From assembly GCF_022919835.1 (NCBI RefSeq), contig NZ_CP095074.1:4566001-4630000 (forward strand): a stretch of DNA of 64,000 nucleotides, written 5' to 3'. Positions 9,505 to 19,322 of the stretch are shown piece by piece. Position 1 is the first letter of the stretch. Every line of letters starts with the position of its first letter. The notes beneath the pieces were generated by a model. The model was not told where the DNA came from and made no database searches. It saw only the letters and a list, made by a program, of their open reading frames with translations. The stretch is from Halobacillus shinanisalinarum. Its GTDB lineage: Bacteria; Bacillota; Bacilli; Bacillales; Halobacillaceae. The translations under genes and the position numbers were made by a program.

Positions 9505-10496
9505 ATGAAAAAGATTTTTGCATTATTCTTAATGGTTGTTGCATTGATGATTCTCGCAGTTGGTTGTTCCTCTGATGCCGGTAGTGAAGAAAAGGCTGGG
9601 AGTGCTACAGAAACACCTGCCGAGATCACATTTGGATCGGCCACAGTAGGTGGTTTTTGGTATACATTATCTGGGGCGATGTCCGATAAAATGGCGGATG
9701 TATTTCCTAACTCCTCAACGACTATCGTTGAGGGGGTTCTGTTTCCAACTTATTAGGGCTTGGTCAGGGTACATTCCATATAGGATTCAGTAACGGCCAG
9801 ACTGTTCCAGAGGCAATGAATGGTACTGGTGCATTCGAAGAGGAAATTAATAATGTCAGTACAATTGCAACGCTTTATCCAAATGTGTTCCACATTGCAG
9901 TACGTGCAGATTCTGATATTTATTCTGTAGAAGATTTGAAAGGGAAAACAGTAAGCCCTGGAATTAAAGGGTACAGCGGGGAACTTGCATTTAAGGATAT
10001 TTTGAAACTATCAGGTATGTCTTATGACGACCTTGGGGGCATCGAATATATCGGGACCGCTGATGGGGCTAGCTTATTGCGTGATGGTCATATCGACGCC
10101 ATAACGGGAATGCTTGCCGCGCCTGTTTCAACTTTCCAGGAGCTTGATACAACGCTAGGAATTCGCTTAATTCCACTTGAAGGGGAAATTGTTGAAAAAC
10201 TTCACGAAAAGAATGAAGGTTACTTACCATACACCATAGAGGGTGGTACCTACCCCAATATTAAAGAAGATGTGAGTACAGTAGCTGGATATACAGTTTT
10301 ACTAGCGAATAATGATTTGATGACTGAAGATGACGTTTACAAGTTAACAAAAATGATGGTGGAAAATAAAGATGAGTGGACAAATATTTCCAATGTTATG
10401 GAAGATTTTGATGCGGAATATTCCGTTGAGAATAACGTAGGCAAAATGCATCCAGGTGCAAAAAGGTACTACAAAGAAGTTGGAGCAATGGAGTAA
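9505..10496 (+). CDS. TRAP transporter TAXI-family solute-binding lipoprotein (apparent -1 frameshift)
   Basis: Extracytoplasmic receptor of a TRAP-TAXI uptake system. It opens with a lipoprotein signal (KKIFALFLMVVALMILAVGC, lipid Cys21), then the TAXI start EITFGSATVGGFWY. The frame breaks inside GGGGG at 9732-9736. Adding one G restores VEGGSVSNLLGLGQG and continues without a stop to LYPNVFHIAVRADSDIYSVEDLKG and the normal C-terminus, about 330 residues in all. Both halves are clearly one gene. The same -1 pattern occurs in five other genes here, so a sequencing undercall is likelier than a real mutation. The permease follows 38 bp downstream. Confidence 0.85.
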
Positions 10497-10534
10497 GTTG
10501 GACTTCTTCCGGTCTATACGAGGAGAGTGAAATT

Positions 10535-12516
10535 ATGAAAAAGAAAGAACATGTTGATCCAGATGAAATCGAACAACATGCGGAAGGATTTGACGATGAT
10601 GGTGTACCAAATAATAAACTGCGCCCCATAATGGGTGCAGTTGCCACATTTATTTCAATTATGGCAATTTTAATGTCACTTTTCCATTTATATACAGCAC
10701 TGTTTGGTGTTTTCGAATCAATTTTGCAAAGATCGGCCCATTTAGGCTTTGCGTTAGTTCTTGTTTTTGCTATTCACCAGCCTAGTAAAAAGGCTTCTAA
10801 ATCTAAAAAGATTCCTTGGTATGATTGGTTATTGATTCTGCTTTCTGTGGGTTCTTACTCTTATTTCGTTTTCAATGCCCGGGAAATTTCCTCAAGAATG
10901 AGCTACATTGAACAATTGACAGGGTTTGAAATAGCAATCGGCATAGTGGCAGGAATTGTGTTAATTGAGGCTACTCGAAGAGTGATTGGCAACACGCTTG
11001 TCATTATCATTGTGGCATTCCTTATTTATGGGATATGGGGACATTTATTCACAGGTGTGTTAGCCCATCGGGAATTTTCAACGATGTGGATTATTGATCA
11101 TTTGTTCTATACAGCTACGGGAGTATTCAGTACTCCACTAGGGGTGTCAGCAACTTTTATCTTCCTTTTTATCCTGTTCGGGAAATTTTTGGAGGTTTCT
11201 GGTGCTGGTCAATTCTTTATTGACTTATCTGTAGCTGGAATGGGGAAATATCGTGGCGGTCCAGCCAAAACTGCAATTGTTGCTAGTTCCATTCTTGGAA
11301 CGATTTCTGGCAGCGCTGTAGCCAATACAGTAACCACTGGCGCATTCACGATTCCACTAATGAAGAAAACAGGTTATAAAAAACATTTTGCAGGTGCTGT
11401 TGAATCCGTAGCCTCAACGGGTGGACAAATTATGCCGCCGATTATGGGGCATCCGCATTTATTATTTCTACGTATCTAGGTATTCCTTATATGGAAGTTG
11501 CTATTGCGGCGATTATACCTGCAGTACTTTACTACTTATGTTTGTTCATCCAGGTAGACTTGAGGGCCAAACGAATTGGGCTTGTCGGTTTAGATAAAAA
11601 AGACGTACCGAATTTTTGGGAGGTCTTGAAAAAAGGATTTTTGTTTTTTGTTCCACTCATTGTAATCGTAGTCATGCTTGTGGGCGGTAGTTCTCCGATG
11701 AAAGCAGGGCTTTATGCCATCGTTGCCACAATTATTATCGCAGCATTAACGAAAGTGACGCGTCTTTCTTTTGGCACCATCATAAAAGCGCTGGACCTTG
11801 GGGCGAAGGCTTCACTAGAAACGGCCATTGCTTGCGCTGCTGCAGGCATGATTATCGGAATTATTGGACTGACAGGAATCGGATTGAAGTTCAGCAGTAT
11901 CATTATTGATCTATCTGGTGGAATCCTGCTTATTACGCTCATTTTCACCATGATCACTAGTATCGTACTTGGAATGGGCCTTCCTACTGTTGCTGCTTAT
12001 ATTGTACAAGTACCTTTAACCATACCTGCTTTAATAGAACTAGGTGTTGCCCCTATTGCTGCTCACATGTTTGTTTTTTACTTTGCAGCATTATCAGCGA
12101 TCACCCCTCCAGTAGCACTTGCAGCCTTTGCTGCAGCTGGAATAGCGGGGTCCGAACCGATGAAAACAGGTCTAACAGCTGTTCGCTTGGGTCTTGCTGC
12201 TTACATTGTTCCTTACTTATTTGTATATGGAGAGACTCTTTTACTGATAGGGGGCGCATTACAAATTATTACCTCTGTCATTTCAGCTATCATTGGAATT
12301 ATTGGAATCGCTTGTGCAGCAGAAGGTTGGTTGCTACGTCATGCGTTCTGGTATGAGCGAGTGATCCTGTTTGGTGGTTCAATTTTAATGATCGTACCTG
12401 GCTTTTATACCGATATAGCCGGGATCGTTATTTTAGTCTTGGTTTTCCTTTTTCAAAGGAAACTCAGAAAAAATTTACTTACAAATGAAATGGAAGAAAT
12501 TAAGGAGATGTATTGA
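10535..12516 (+). CDS. TRAP transporter fused 4TM/12TM permease (apparent -1 frameshift)
   Basis: Fused DctQ-DctM type membrane component of the TRAP-TAXI system, driven by an ion gradient. It has an acidic soluble start, then many hydrophobic segments, with SGSAVANTVTTGAFTIPLMK near residue 265 typical of TAXI permeases and GLPTVAAYI and SAITPPVALAAFAAAGIA in the second half. The frame breaks in GGGG at 11446-11449; one extra G gives PPIMGASAFIISTYLGIPYME in the following frame and a protein of about 660 residues, the usual size. Its stop overlaps the next start by one base. Read with the binding protein as a single uptake system. Confidence 0.85.
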
Positions 12517-13385
12517 TGAGACAAGTGGCAATAGTTGGTTCGGGAGTCATGGGGAAGGGGATTGCCTACGCCTGTGCTATATCAGGTTACAAAGTTATTC
12601 TGAATGATTTGAATGAAGAAATCCTCAATAAAGCAAAAGATGATATTAACCAATTAATTGACGGAAGTTTTGAAAAAGGGTTTTTGAAAGAAGAAATGTA
12701 CTTTATTGCCAAAGAAAACTTACACTTTGAAACGGATCTTGAAATAGCAGCAAGGGATTCGCAGCTGGTCATTGAAGCGGTACTTGAGAAGATGGGTCTT
12801 AAAATCGGAATCTTTAAGAAGCTAGATCAAATATGCGGAGAAGATACGATATTAGCGACAAATACATCAACCATGAGTCCAACTGAAATTGCTGCACAAA
12901 CCTCTCGTCCTGATAAAGTCGTTGCCATGCATTTTTTCAATCCCGTCCACAAAATGAAGCTAATCGAAGTCATTCGTGGATTGGAAACTTCTGATGAAAC
13001 AGTTGGAATTGTAAAGGAAGTTGCAACTCAGATGAAAAAACAAGCAGTTGAAGTAAATGAATTTCCTGGTTTTGTTACATCCCGGATGAACTGTTTGATT
13101 GGCAATGAAGCTATGAACATGCTTATGGAAGGGGTATCGAGCGCAGAGGATATAGATCAGGCAATGAAACTCGGTTTAAACCATCCAATGGGACCCCTTG
13201 AACTTGCTGATCTCGTAGGGTTGGATACACGGCTTCGAAATATGGAATATTTGTATAAAACCTTAGGCGAAAAATACCGACCTTGTCCTTTGTTAGTTAA
13301 ATATGTAAAAGCAGGACGCCTCGGTAAGAAAAGTGGCAGTGGTTTCTATGAATATAATCAGGAGGCCATCAATGAAACAGTATGA
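12516..13385 (+). CDS. 3-hydroxyacyl-CoA dehydrogenase (3-hydroxybutyryl-CoA dehydrogenase type)
   Basis: Oxidises (S)-3-hydroxyacyl-CoA to 3-oxoacyl-CoA with NAD+, third step of beta-oxidation. The Rossmann motif is VAIVGSGVMGKGIAYA at 5-20, the catalytic His lies in HFFNPVHKMKLIEV near 141, and the C-terminal domain has NHPMGPLELADLVGLD. Its 289 residues fit the short PaaH/Hbd/MmgB class. The ATG at 12516 overlaps the permease stop and follows AAGGAG. The 3' end overlaps the hydratase gene by 14 bp. Confidence 0.92.
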   Translation: MRQVAIVGSGVMGKGIAYACAISGYKVILNDLNEEILNKAKDDINQLIDGSFEKGFLKEEMYFIAKENLHFETDLEIAARDSQLVIEAVLEKMGLKIGIFKKLDQICGEDTILATNTSTMSPTEIAAQTSRPDKVVAMHFFNPVHKMKLIEVIRGLETSDETVGIVKEVATQMKKQAVEVNEFPGFVTSRMNCLIGNEAMNMLMEGVSSAEDIDQAMKLGLNHPMGPLELADLVGLDTRLRNMEYLYKTLGEKYRPCPLLVKYVKAGRLGKKSGSGFYEYNQEAINETV

Positions 13386-14151
13386 AGCTCTAAGTGTGGA
13401 GATTAAAGACGGAATCTTCTGGATAACCTTAAATCGTCCAGAAGCCCGGAATGCTCTTGATTCAACAATGCTTCAGGAAATAGATACAGCCTTTGCTGAA
13501 GCCGAAGAGAATGATGATGTAAAGGTTGTCATTGTTCAAGGGGCTGGTAGCAAATCATTCGCTGCGGGTGCAGACATTAAACAATTAAAATCCAGGAAGC
13601 CTCTTGAAGCTTTAATTCCGGGAATGCAAAGCCTTTATACCAAAATTGAGAACTCTAAGAAGGTTACGATCGCAGCTGTCAGTGGATACGCACTCGGCGG
13701 TGGTTGTGAACTTGCATTAGCATGTGATATTCGTATTGCAACAAAAAATGCCAAGTTCGGGTTACCGGAATTGAACCTAGGCATCATTCCGGGTGCCGGT
13801 GGAACGCAACGGCTTTCTCGTATTATCGGAAAAGGTCGAGCACTTGACATGATTTTAACTGGAAAAATTATTGCTGGGGAGGAAGCGGAACGTATTGGAC
13901 TGGTCACCTATTTCGTTTCAGAAGATGAGCTTATACAGAAAGCTGAATCGGTGGCAAGTGATATTTTGAAAAAAGGACCTGTTGCTATTCAATTGGCTAA
14001 ATTTGCAGTACATAAAGGATATGATATCGATGAAGGTACCGCAATGTGGATTGAAAAACTATCACAAGCCGTAGTCTTTGGCACCGAAGATAAAGAGGAA
14101 GGCACGAGCGCTTTCATTGAAAAAAGGAAGGCCGAATTTCAAAGCAAATAA
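13372..14151 (+). CDS. Enoyl-CoA hydratase/isomerase
   Basis: Hydrates 2-enoyl-CoA in beta-oxidation (crotonase fold). Oxyanion-hole and catalytic segments are present: [11 protein letters not shown] near 60, [15 protein letters not shown] near 110 with the first Glu, and [19 protein letters not shown] near 130 with the second Glu. I start at the ATG at 13372, 6 nt after AGGAGG and inside the end of the preceding gene; the frame is open a little further upstream without a better site. 259 residues, normal for the family. Confidence 0.92.
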   Translation: MKQYEALSVEIKDGIFWITLNRPEARNALDSTMLQEIDTAFAEAEENDDVKVVIVQGAGSKSFAAGADIKQLKSRKPLEALIPGMQSLYTKIENSKKVTIAAVSGYALGGGCELALACDIRIATKNAKFGLPELNLGIIPGAGGTQRLSRIIGKGRALDMILTGKIIAGEEAERIGLVTYFVSEDELIQKAESVASDILKKGPVAIQLAKFAVHKGYDIDEGTAMWIEKLSQAVVFGTEDKEEGTSAFIEKRKAEFQSK

Positions 14152-14165
14152 AAGGAGATGACGAA

Positions 14166-15323
14166 ATGGATTTTAATTTTTCCGAGGATATTGAATTTCT
14201 ACGTTCAAATGTACGAAAGTTTGTGAGGGACGAAGTGGAACCAGTTGCAATGGAAATCGAGGAGAATGACCAAATTCCTGAAAAAATTCTCGAACAATCC
14301 AAGGAAATGGGGTTGTTCAGTTTGAGTATCCCCGAAAAATATGGCGGCTTAGACCTTGATATGGTTGGGAAATGTGCGATTTATGAAGAACTTGGTAAGA
14401 CACACAATGGCTACACAACATTGATTGGAGCACATACAGGAATTGGGACAGTTGGAATTGTTGAGCTCGGAAATGAAGAACAAAAGCAGAAGTACTTACC
14501 GAAAATGGCGACTGGTGAATGGATTGGAGCTTTCGCGTTGACTGAGCCGAGTGCAGGGTCTAATGCGGCGAACTTAAAGACCACTGCTGTTAAAAAAGGT
14601 GACAAATATATACTAAATGGATCAAAACACTACATTACGAATGCAGTTGATGGGAATATTTTTACTGTAATGGCCGTGACAGACAGTTCTAAAGGCGCGA
14701 AAGGAATCACCTCATTCATTGTTGAAAAGGATTTTCCTGGGTTCAAGCTTGGTAATGTTGAACCGAAGATGGGCTTAAGAGGTTCACATTCTGCAGAGTT
14801 GTTTTTTGAGGATATGGAAGTCCCGGCCGAAAATGTTTTGGGTGAAGAGGGAAGAGGATATATAAATGCACTGAAGATACTAGCAAACGGGCGTGCCGGT
14901 CTTGCAGCACGTAACCTTGGGTCTTGTGAAAAGTTACTAGAACACTCCTTATCCTACGCCAGTGAACGCGAACAATTCGGAAATCCGATTATTGAAATAC
15001 AAGCGATCCAGCATATGTTAGCAGATGTTAGCATGCAAATCGAGGCATTACGTTCGTTAACGTTCCGGGTAGCTTGGATGTCTGATCAGAATAAGAGAGT
15101 TGTTAAGGAAGCCGCGATCGCAAAATTATTCGGGTCTGAAGTTTACAATAAAGTAGCTGATCTTGCGGTTCAAATCCATGGTGGAATTGGATATATGAAA
15201 GATTATCCTATCGAACGCTATTTTCGTGATGCAAGAATCACAAAAATTTATGAAGGAACATCAGAAATACAACGAAATATTATTGCAGGAGAATTAACTC
15301 GCGAACTAGCGAAAAAGGGGTGA
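14166..15323 (+). CDS. Acyl-CoA dehydrogenase
   Basis: FAD-dependent alpha,beta-dehydrogenation of acyl-CoA, first step of beta-oxidation. The 385 residues show the standard blocks: [20 protein letters not shown] near 120, the mid-domain [14 protein letters not shown] [13 protein letters not shown], and the C-terminal [20 protein letters not shown] followed by [15 protein letters not shown], which carries the catalytic Glu of the short-chain class. AAAGGAGATG precedes the start, 14 bp after the hydratase. Glutaryl-CoA dehydrogenase is a possible alternative but the sequence looks like the butyryl/short-chain group. Confidence 0.92.
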   Translation: MDFNFSEDIEFLRSNVRKFVRDEVEPVAMEIEENDQIPEKILEQSKEMGLFSLSIPEKYGGLDLDMVGKCAIYEELGKTHNGYTTLIGAHTGIGTVGIVELGNEEQKQKYLPKMATGEWIGAFALTEPSAGSNAANLKTTAVKKGDKYILNGSKHYITNAVDGNIFTVMAVTDSSKGAKGITSFIVEKDFPGFKLGNVEPKMGLRGSHSAELFFEDMEVPAENVLGEEGRGYINALKILANGRAGLAARNLGSCEKLLEHSLSYASEREQFGNPIIEIQAIQHMLADVSMQIEALRSLTFRVAWMSDQNKRVVKEAAIAKLFGSEVYNKVADLAVQIHGGIGYMKDYPIERYFRDARITKIYEGTSEIQRNIIAGELTRELAKKG

Positions 15324-15328
15324 GGAAT

Positions 15329-16516
15329 ATGGAAGAGTCATATATCGTTGGATCAGTTAGAACGGCTATCGGAAAAATGGGGGGCGCTTTGAAAGATGTC
15401 CCTGTGGATCATCTGGCAGAGAAAGTAATACGAGAGGTATTGGAACGGTCGAATACAGACACTAAAGTAGATGAGGTTATTTTGGGACAGGCGAAGCAAA
15501 GTGCAGATACCTCCAACTTGGCAAGACTCGCTGCATTACGGGCAGATCTGCCTGTAGACGTTACGGGATATACCGTTCATAGGCAATGTGGTTCAGGTTT
15601 ACAAACGATCAACAATGCAGATATGCAAATTAAATTAGGATTGTCTGACGTTGTTGTTGCTGGTGGAGCGGAGAGTATGAGCACTGCGCCGTATTATATT
15701 CGAAATGCACGTTATGGACTCCAAGCTGGCAACGGACTTTTGCTTGACCCGAATACAGAAAGTCAACCTTGCTCACAGCCGGTTGAAACATATGGAAACT
15801 TAACAATGGGGTACACAGCTGAAAATTTAGCGGAAAAATATAATATATCACGTGAGGAACAGGATGAATTTGCTCGTCGAAGTCAGGAGCTCGCAGATCA
15901 GGCTATAAAAGAAGGTCGATTTAAAGATGAAATTGTTACGTTCGATGTAAAAGAGCGGAAAAAGATCATTCCATTTAATACTGATGAACATCCGCGTCTT
16001 TCTACAATCGAACAGTTGAGCAAGTTACCGGCCGTCTTCAAAAAAGAAGGTACGGTTACTCCGGGAAATGCAAGTGGCAGGAATGATGGAGCCGCTGCCG
16101 TACTCATGATGAATGAAGAGAAAGCGAATCAGTACGGATTAAAGCCGAAAGCGAAAATCATAGCACAAGCTGTGAGTGGTGTGTCGCCTGATATTATGGG
16201 CATCGGTCCAGTTGGCTCTACATTTAAAGCGTTAAAACAATGTGGATTATCAATTGATGATATTGGTTTGATCGAGTTGAATGAAGCTTTTGCTGCTCAA
16301 GCGTTATCAGTTATTAGAGAAGCAAACATGGATATAAATCGAGTGAATGTGAACGGAGGAGCGATCGCACTAGGTCATCCTATCGGTGCTACAGGTGCTG
16401 TGCTCATGACGAAACTGCTGCATGAAATGGAACGAAGAGGAGAGAAATATGGACTTGTGACTCTATGCATTGGTGGGGGACAAGGTATTTCTACCATCAT
16501 AGAATACCTCCAATAA
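15329..16516 (+). CDS. Thiolase (acetyl-CoA acyltransferase)
   Basis: Thiolytic cleavage of 3-oxoacyl-CoA, last step of beta-oxidation. Catalytic Cys in HRQCGSGLQ near residue 88, His in NGGAIALGHPIGATGA near 345 and the second Cys in LCIGGGQG near the C-terminus are all intact. I chose the ATG at 15329, preceded by GGGGTGAGG; a GTG three codons earlier overlaps the dehydrogenase stop. 395 residues. The specific acyl substrate, including 3-oxoadipyl-CoA, cannot be read from sequence. A hairpin follows 8 bp downstream. Confidence 0.92.
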   Translation: MEESYIVGSVRTAIGKMGGALKDVPVDHLAEKVIREVLERSNTDTKVDEVILGQAKQSADTSNLARLAALRADLPVDVTGYTVHRQCGSGLQTINNADMQIKLGLSDVVVAGGAESMSTAPYYIRNARYGLQAGNGLLLDPNTESQPCSQPVETYGNLTMGYTAENLAEKYNISREEQDEFARRSQELADQAIKEGRFKDEIVTFDVKERKKIIPFNTDEHPRLSTIEQLSKLPAVFKKEGTVTPGNASGRNDGAAAVLMMNEEKANQYGLKPKAKIIAQAVSGVSPDIMGIGPVGSTFKALKQCGLSIDDIGLIELNEAFAAQALSVIREANMDINRVNVNGGAIALGHPIGATGAVLMTKLLHEMERRGEKYGLVTLCIGGGQGISTIIEYLQ

Positions 16517-16524
16517 AGACGATT

Positions 16525-16553
16525 GCCGGTAAATTACAAATTACCGGCTTTTT
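16525..16553 (+). terminator. Probable (perhaps partial) terminator inside the catabolic cluster
   Basis: Stem GCCGGTAA / TTACCGGC with a short A/T loop, then TTTTT. It separates the beta-oxidation genes from the 2-hydroxyacid dehydrogenase, which has its own ribosome binding site 15-20 nt later. Confidence 0.7.
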
Positions 16554-16582
16554 CTAAATCATTTTAACAGGAGGGGTCTCAA

Positions 16583-17629
16583 TTGAGAGGTCTACATATA
16601 TTACAAATTCTCCCTATGTATCATACAGATGGAGAGGAATTATTGAATGATCTAGCACATGTTACGAAATTTAATGAGTTCAATGAACAGGAAATTATTG
16701 AGTTTTTAAAGAACAATGCTGTAGATGGCATCATTCTGCGTGCACCGGCAAAAATCACCTCAGCAATTCTAGATGCATGTCAGGATTCTATTGTTATTTC
16801 TGGAGCAGGAGTTGGTCTCGATAATATCGATGTTGCTTATGCTACAAAAAAAGGGATACGTGTTCTTCATGCACCGAAAATCAATAGTCAGGCGACAGCA
16901 GAACACGCAGCCAGTTTGATTCTTGCGACCATGAAGAACATTCCTATGTTTCATAAAGAGACAAAACAAGGAAACTTTGGTTACCGTGATGGAAAATATA
17001 CAAGGGAGCTTTATAACAAAAAAATGGGTCTAATCGGTTTTGGATCGATTGCTCAGAAGGTAGCTAAAATCATGAGGTACGGGTTTGATATGGAGGTCAT
17101 AGTCTATGTCCGGAATATATATGAAGAGAGGAAAAAGCTTGCCGATTCAATTGATGTCAAACTGACGACATCAATGAAAGAAGTTTTCCGCGAAAGTGAT
17201 GTGATCAGTTTACATATCCCATTAAATGACCATACGAAAGAATTAATTGATCGAACTTATTTTGATGTTATGAAATACTCTGCTGTGTTAATTAATACGG
17301 CACGTGGAGGGATTATTAATGAGAATGATTTAGTTGAGGCATTGAGAAACAGGAAAATTCTTCGCGCCGGAATTGATGTTTTTAGTAATGAACCTCCACC
17401 AGTTGGTCATCCATTTTTTGACTTAGAAGAAATAATCCTAACTCCGCACATAGGTGGTATCAGTTTGGAAGCGGCCAAAGCGACATCTGTAACTATAGTA
17501 GAAAACCTAGTGAAGGCCATTAATGGTGAGGAGTTGGAAACGATAGTGAACGGAGATCAGATCAATGCTAAAGAAAGGGAGGAGCGTTTAAATGAACGTA
17601 GAACTCAAAAAGGTCACTCATGCTTTTAA
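16583..17629 (+). CDS. D-isomer-specific 2-hydroxyacid dehydrogenase (PGDH-like)
   Basis: NAD(H)-dependent oxidoreductase for a 2-hydroxy or 2-keto acid. The 348 residues show SGAGVGLDNIDVAYATKKGI, the nucleotide motif KMGLIGFGSIAQKVAK near 150, NTARGGIINENDL with the active-site Arg, and the catalytic His in LTPHIGGIS near 292. The start is a TTG 9 nt after AGGAGGGG; there is no alternative ATG nearby. The substrate is unknown; its place after a beta-oxidation set suggests a related hydroxy/keto acid. The last 38 bp overlap a short frame that may be a remnant of a further gene. Confidence 0.85.
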   Translation: MRGLHILQILPMYHTDGEELLNDLAHVTKFNEFNEQEIIEFLKNNAVDGIILRAPAKITSAILDACQDSIVISGAGVGLDNIDVAYATKKGIRVLHAPKINSQATAEHAASLILATMKNIPMFHKETKQGNFGYRDGKYTRELYNKKMGLIGFGSIAQKVAKIMRYGFDMEVIVYVRNIYEERKKLADSIDVKLTTSMKEVFRESDVISLHIPLNDHTKELIDRTYFDVMKYSAVLINTARGGIINENDLVEALRNRKILRAGIDVFSNEPPPVGHPFFDLEEIILTPHIGGISLEAAKATSVTIVENLVKAINGEELETIVNGDQINAKEREERLNERRTQKGHSCF

Positions 17630-17684
17630 AGAAAGTGTATCTTGGAAGTATCCAGGACCTGAATGGCTGGGATTAAAGAACTAA
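17592..17684 (+). CDS. Short open frame, possible gene remnant
   Basis: 30-residue frame from ATG 17592 with a good site AAAGGGAGGAG, overlapping the dehydrogenase end. The product begins NVELKKVTHAFKESVSW and contains YPGPEWLG. Adding a base at GGG (17669-17671) would extend it only to 40 residues, ending KIPVITGGS. I do not recognise it. The well-placed ribosome binding site suggests a formerly longer last gene of the operon, now cut by repeat DNA at 17.8 kb. Confidence 0.3.
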   Translation: MNVELKKVTHAFKESVSWKYPGPEWLGLKN

Positions 17685-17810
17685 AGATTCCCGTCATAAC
17701 AGGAGGCAGCTGAAAAAGTGCTTGTTCATGTCTATAAGGAATTTATTTGGGATTTTTGTTATGTGTGAAATGGCCGTATGATTTCTGTGCTCTCTTGGTG
17801 GGTGTTCGTT

Positions 17811-17969
17811 ATAAAAAAGAGAAAGGTGGCTAGGAAACGACTCGCTTACCGTGGGCGAGAGCCGAGACTTGGTCGTTTCTTCCTCGGGGTCGCGCCTCGA
17901 ACTTCTTGCGACGCACAGGACGTGCTCGTGTCGACGTTCTCATTCGTCAACTTTCTGAAAACACACTTA
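17811..17969. repeat. Composite of two dispersed repeats
   Basis: 17811-17868 is an inverted, diverged copy of the end of the repeat at 51106-51268 (shared GAGAAAGGTGG, ACGACTCG, CCGTGGGCGA). 17891-17969 matches 39712-39824, ending in GTCGACGTTCTCATTCGTCA followed by ACTTTCTGAAAACACACTTA. No gene is credible between 17685 and 18139 apart from these elements. Confidence 0.7.
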
Positions 17970-18139
17970 TACATGAAAGAATTTGAACAAAGGATTTCTG
18001 TCACAGCAAAAACCAGAAAGAGGTACCTATGGAAAAGTCGATAAAGAATTTTGATTATTATAAAGGAAAGAATGTAGTATATTATTATAGAGAAAAGCAT
18101 AGGAAGCTTATTCGAGTTCGTTGATGAGGGGTTGTTACT

Positions 18140-18901
18140 ATGAGTCAAAGTGTATTGAAAGCAATAAAGTTATTAGATTGTTTTACCACTAAATCTGAAT
18201 TAACTTTAATAGAATTAAGTGATTTATCAAAAATGCCCAAAACTACAGTTTTCCGCCTTGTATCTTCGTTAGAAGAAGGTGGACTTTTAGTTAAAGTAAG
18301 GAATACTAGTCATGATGTTAAATATCGTTTGGGACTGAAGTTATTAGAAATAGGGAATCGCGTTCAGGAACAATTAGAGTATAGAAAGGTAGCATTTCCG
18401 CATATAAAAAAATTAAATGAGGAATTAAATGAATTAGTACACATGGTTGTATTGGAAGGTGACGAAGCTGTTTATGTAGAAAAAATAGATAGTACGAAAC
18501 CTGTTCGTCTAGTTGTAAAAGTAGGCAGAAGATCTCCGCTTTATGCTGGTTCTGCACCAAAGTTATTACTGGCAAGTATGGATGACCCTTCTTTAGAAGA
18601 GTATTTGAGCAACCTGGAAATCAAGAAAATTACTAATAATACAATTGATAACATCGATGATTTAAAAGAGGAAATCCAAAATATAAGAAATAGAGGTTAC
18701 TCTTTTAGCCGGGCTGAACATTTTAAAGACACTATAGGATTTTCTTACCCAATTTATGATTATACTGGCAAAACAGTCGCTGCTTTAGGAGTAAGTATTC
18801 CTATTAATGATTACTCAAAAGAACGGGAAATAATTATTTTAGAAAAAACAAAGGAAGCGGCACAAAATATTTGGAGAGATTTGGGTTATCATGGATTTTA
18901 A
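18140..18901 (+). CDS. IclR-family transcriptional regulator
   Basis: DNA-binding effector-responsive regulator. Residues 1-60 form the winged helix (SVLKAIKLLDCFTTKSELTL, then MPKTTVFRLVSSLEEGGLL as the recognition helix), and residues 75-250 the IclR ligand domain with VYVEKIDSTKPVRLV, GSAPKLLLA and FSYPIYDYTGKTVAALGVS. 253 residues, standard. The ATG follows GAGGGGTTGTT. It lies beside the catabolic cluster and most likely controls it; the palindrome at 8032 is a candidate target. The gene is more A/T-rich than its neighbours. Confidence 0.9.
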   Translation: MSQSVLKAIKLLDCFTTKSELTLIELSDLSKMPKTTVFRLVSSLEEGGLLVKVRNTSHDVKYRLGLKLLEIGNRVQEQLEYRKVAFPHIKKLNEELNELVHMVVLEGDEAVYVEKIDSTKPVRLVVKVGRRSPLYAGSAPKLLLASMDDPSLEEYLSNLEIKKITNNTIDNIDDLKEEIQNIRNRGYSFSRAEHFKDTIGFSYPIYDYTGKTVAALGVSIPINDYSKEREIIILEKTKEAAQNIWRDLGYHGF

Positions 18902-19322
18902 CTTAATTTGATATAGTTTTACGACGGCATATTTGCAAACTCGATTTAGCGATGAAATAGAGTTATTTAGCAAGCACTACCCTTGTCCCCTAAGTTAAAA
19001 GCAACAACTTAGTACATTAGACTCGCCGCATACCCTACTTTAGCTTGGTTTTCGCAACTTCGGAATGTGTGTGGCGATAGAACGCTAAAGATTTTACGTG
19101 ACATACGAGTTTCTGTCACAACCTCACATCCTCAGTTTTCAAAGAGCATCTGTACAGGAATATCATACCACTCAAACAAGTAAAAACAGCGATTCATCCC
19201 CCACCTGCTTATTGGGCTATACTCTTCACATCACCGAGGTGGGAGTCTTGTCACCTAAGAGCGTTAAAGTGTGTTATGTACAGAATTTAGCTCAATAATT
19301 TTCAATAAATGGAGCTAAAAAA
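18902..19322. other. Non-coding stretch with an IS200/IS605-end-like hairpin
   Basis: No credible gene. At 19200-19243 CCCACCT and AGGTGGG form a stem around about 30 nt, next to a second short stem (TCACC...). On the minus strand the hairpin is followed by GGATGAATC. This arrangement recalls the structured ends of IS200/IS605 elements, but no tnpA or tnpB sequence is visible, so the identification is weak. Confidence 0.3.

Noticed and set aside
9505..9756. Separate short lipoprotein gene distinct from 9816-10496
   Set aside because: The two frames join into one TAXI-family receptor when one G is added at 9732-9736; neither half is a complete domain.
17778..18044. Plus-strand 88-codon frame and opposite 100-codon frame
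   Set aside because: Both lie over dispersed repeats and lack ribosome binding sites.
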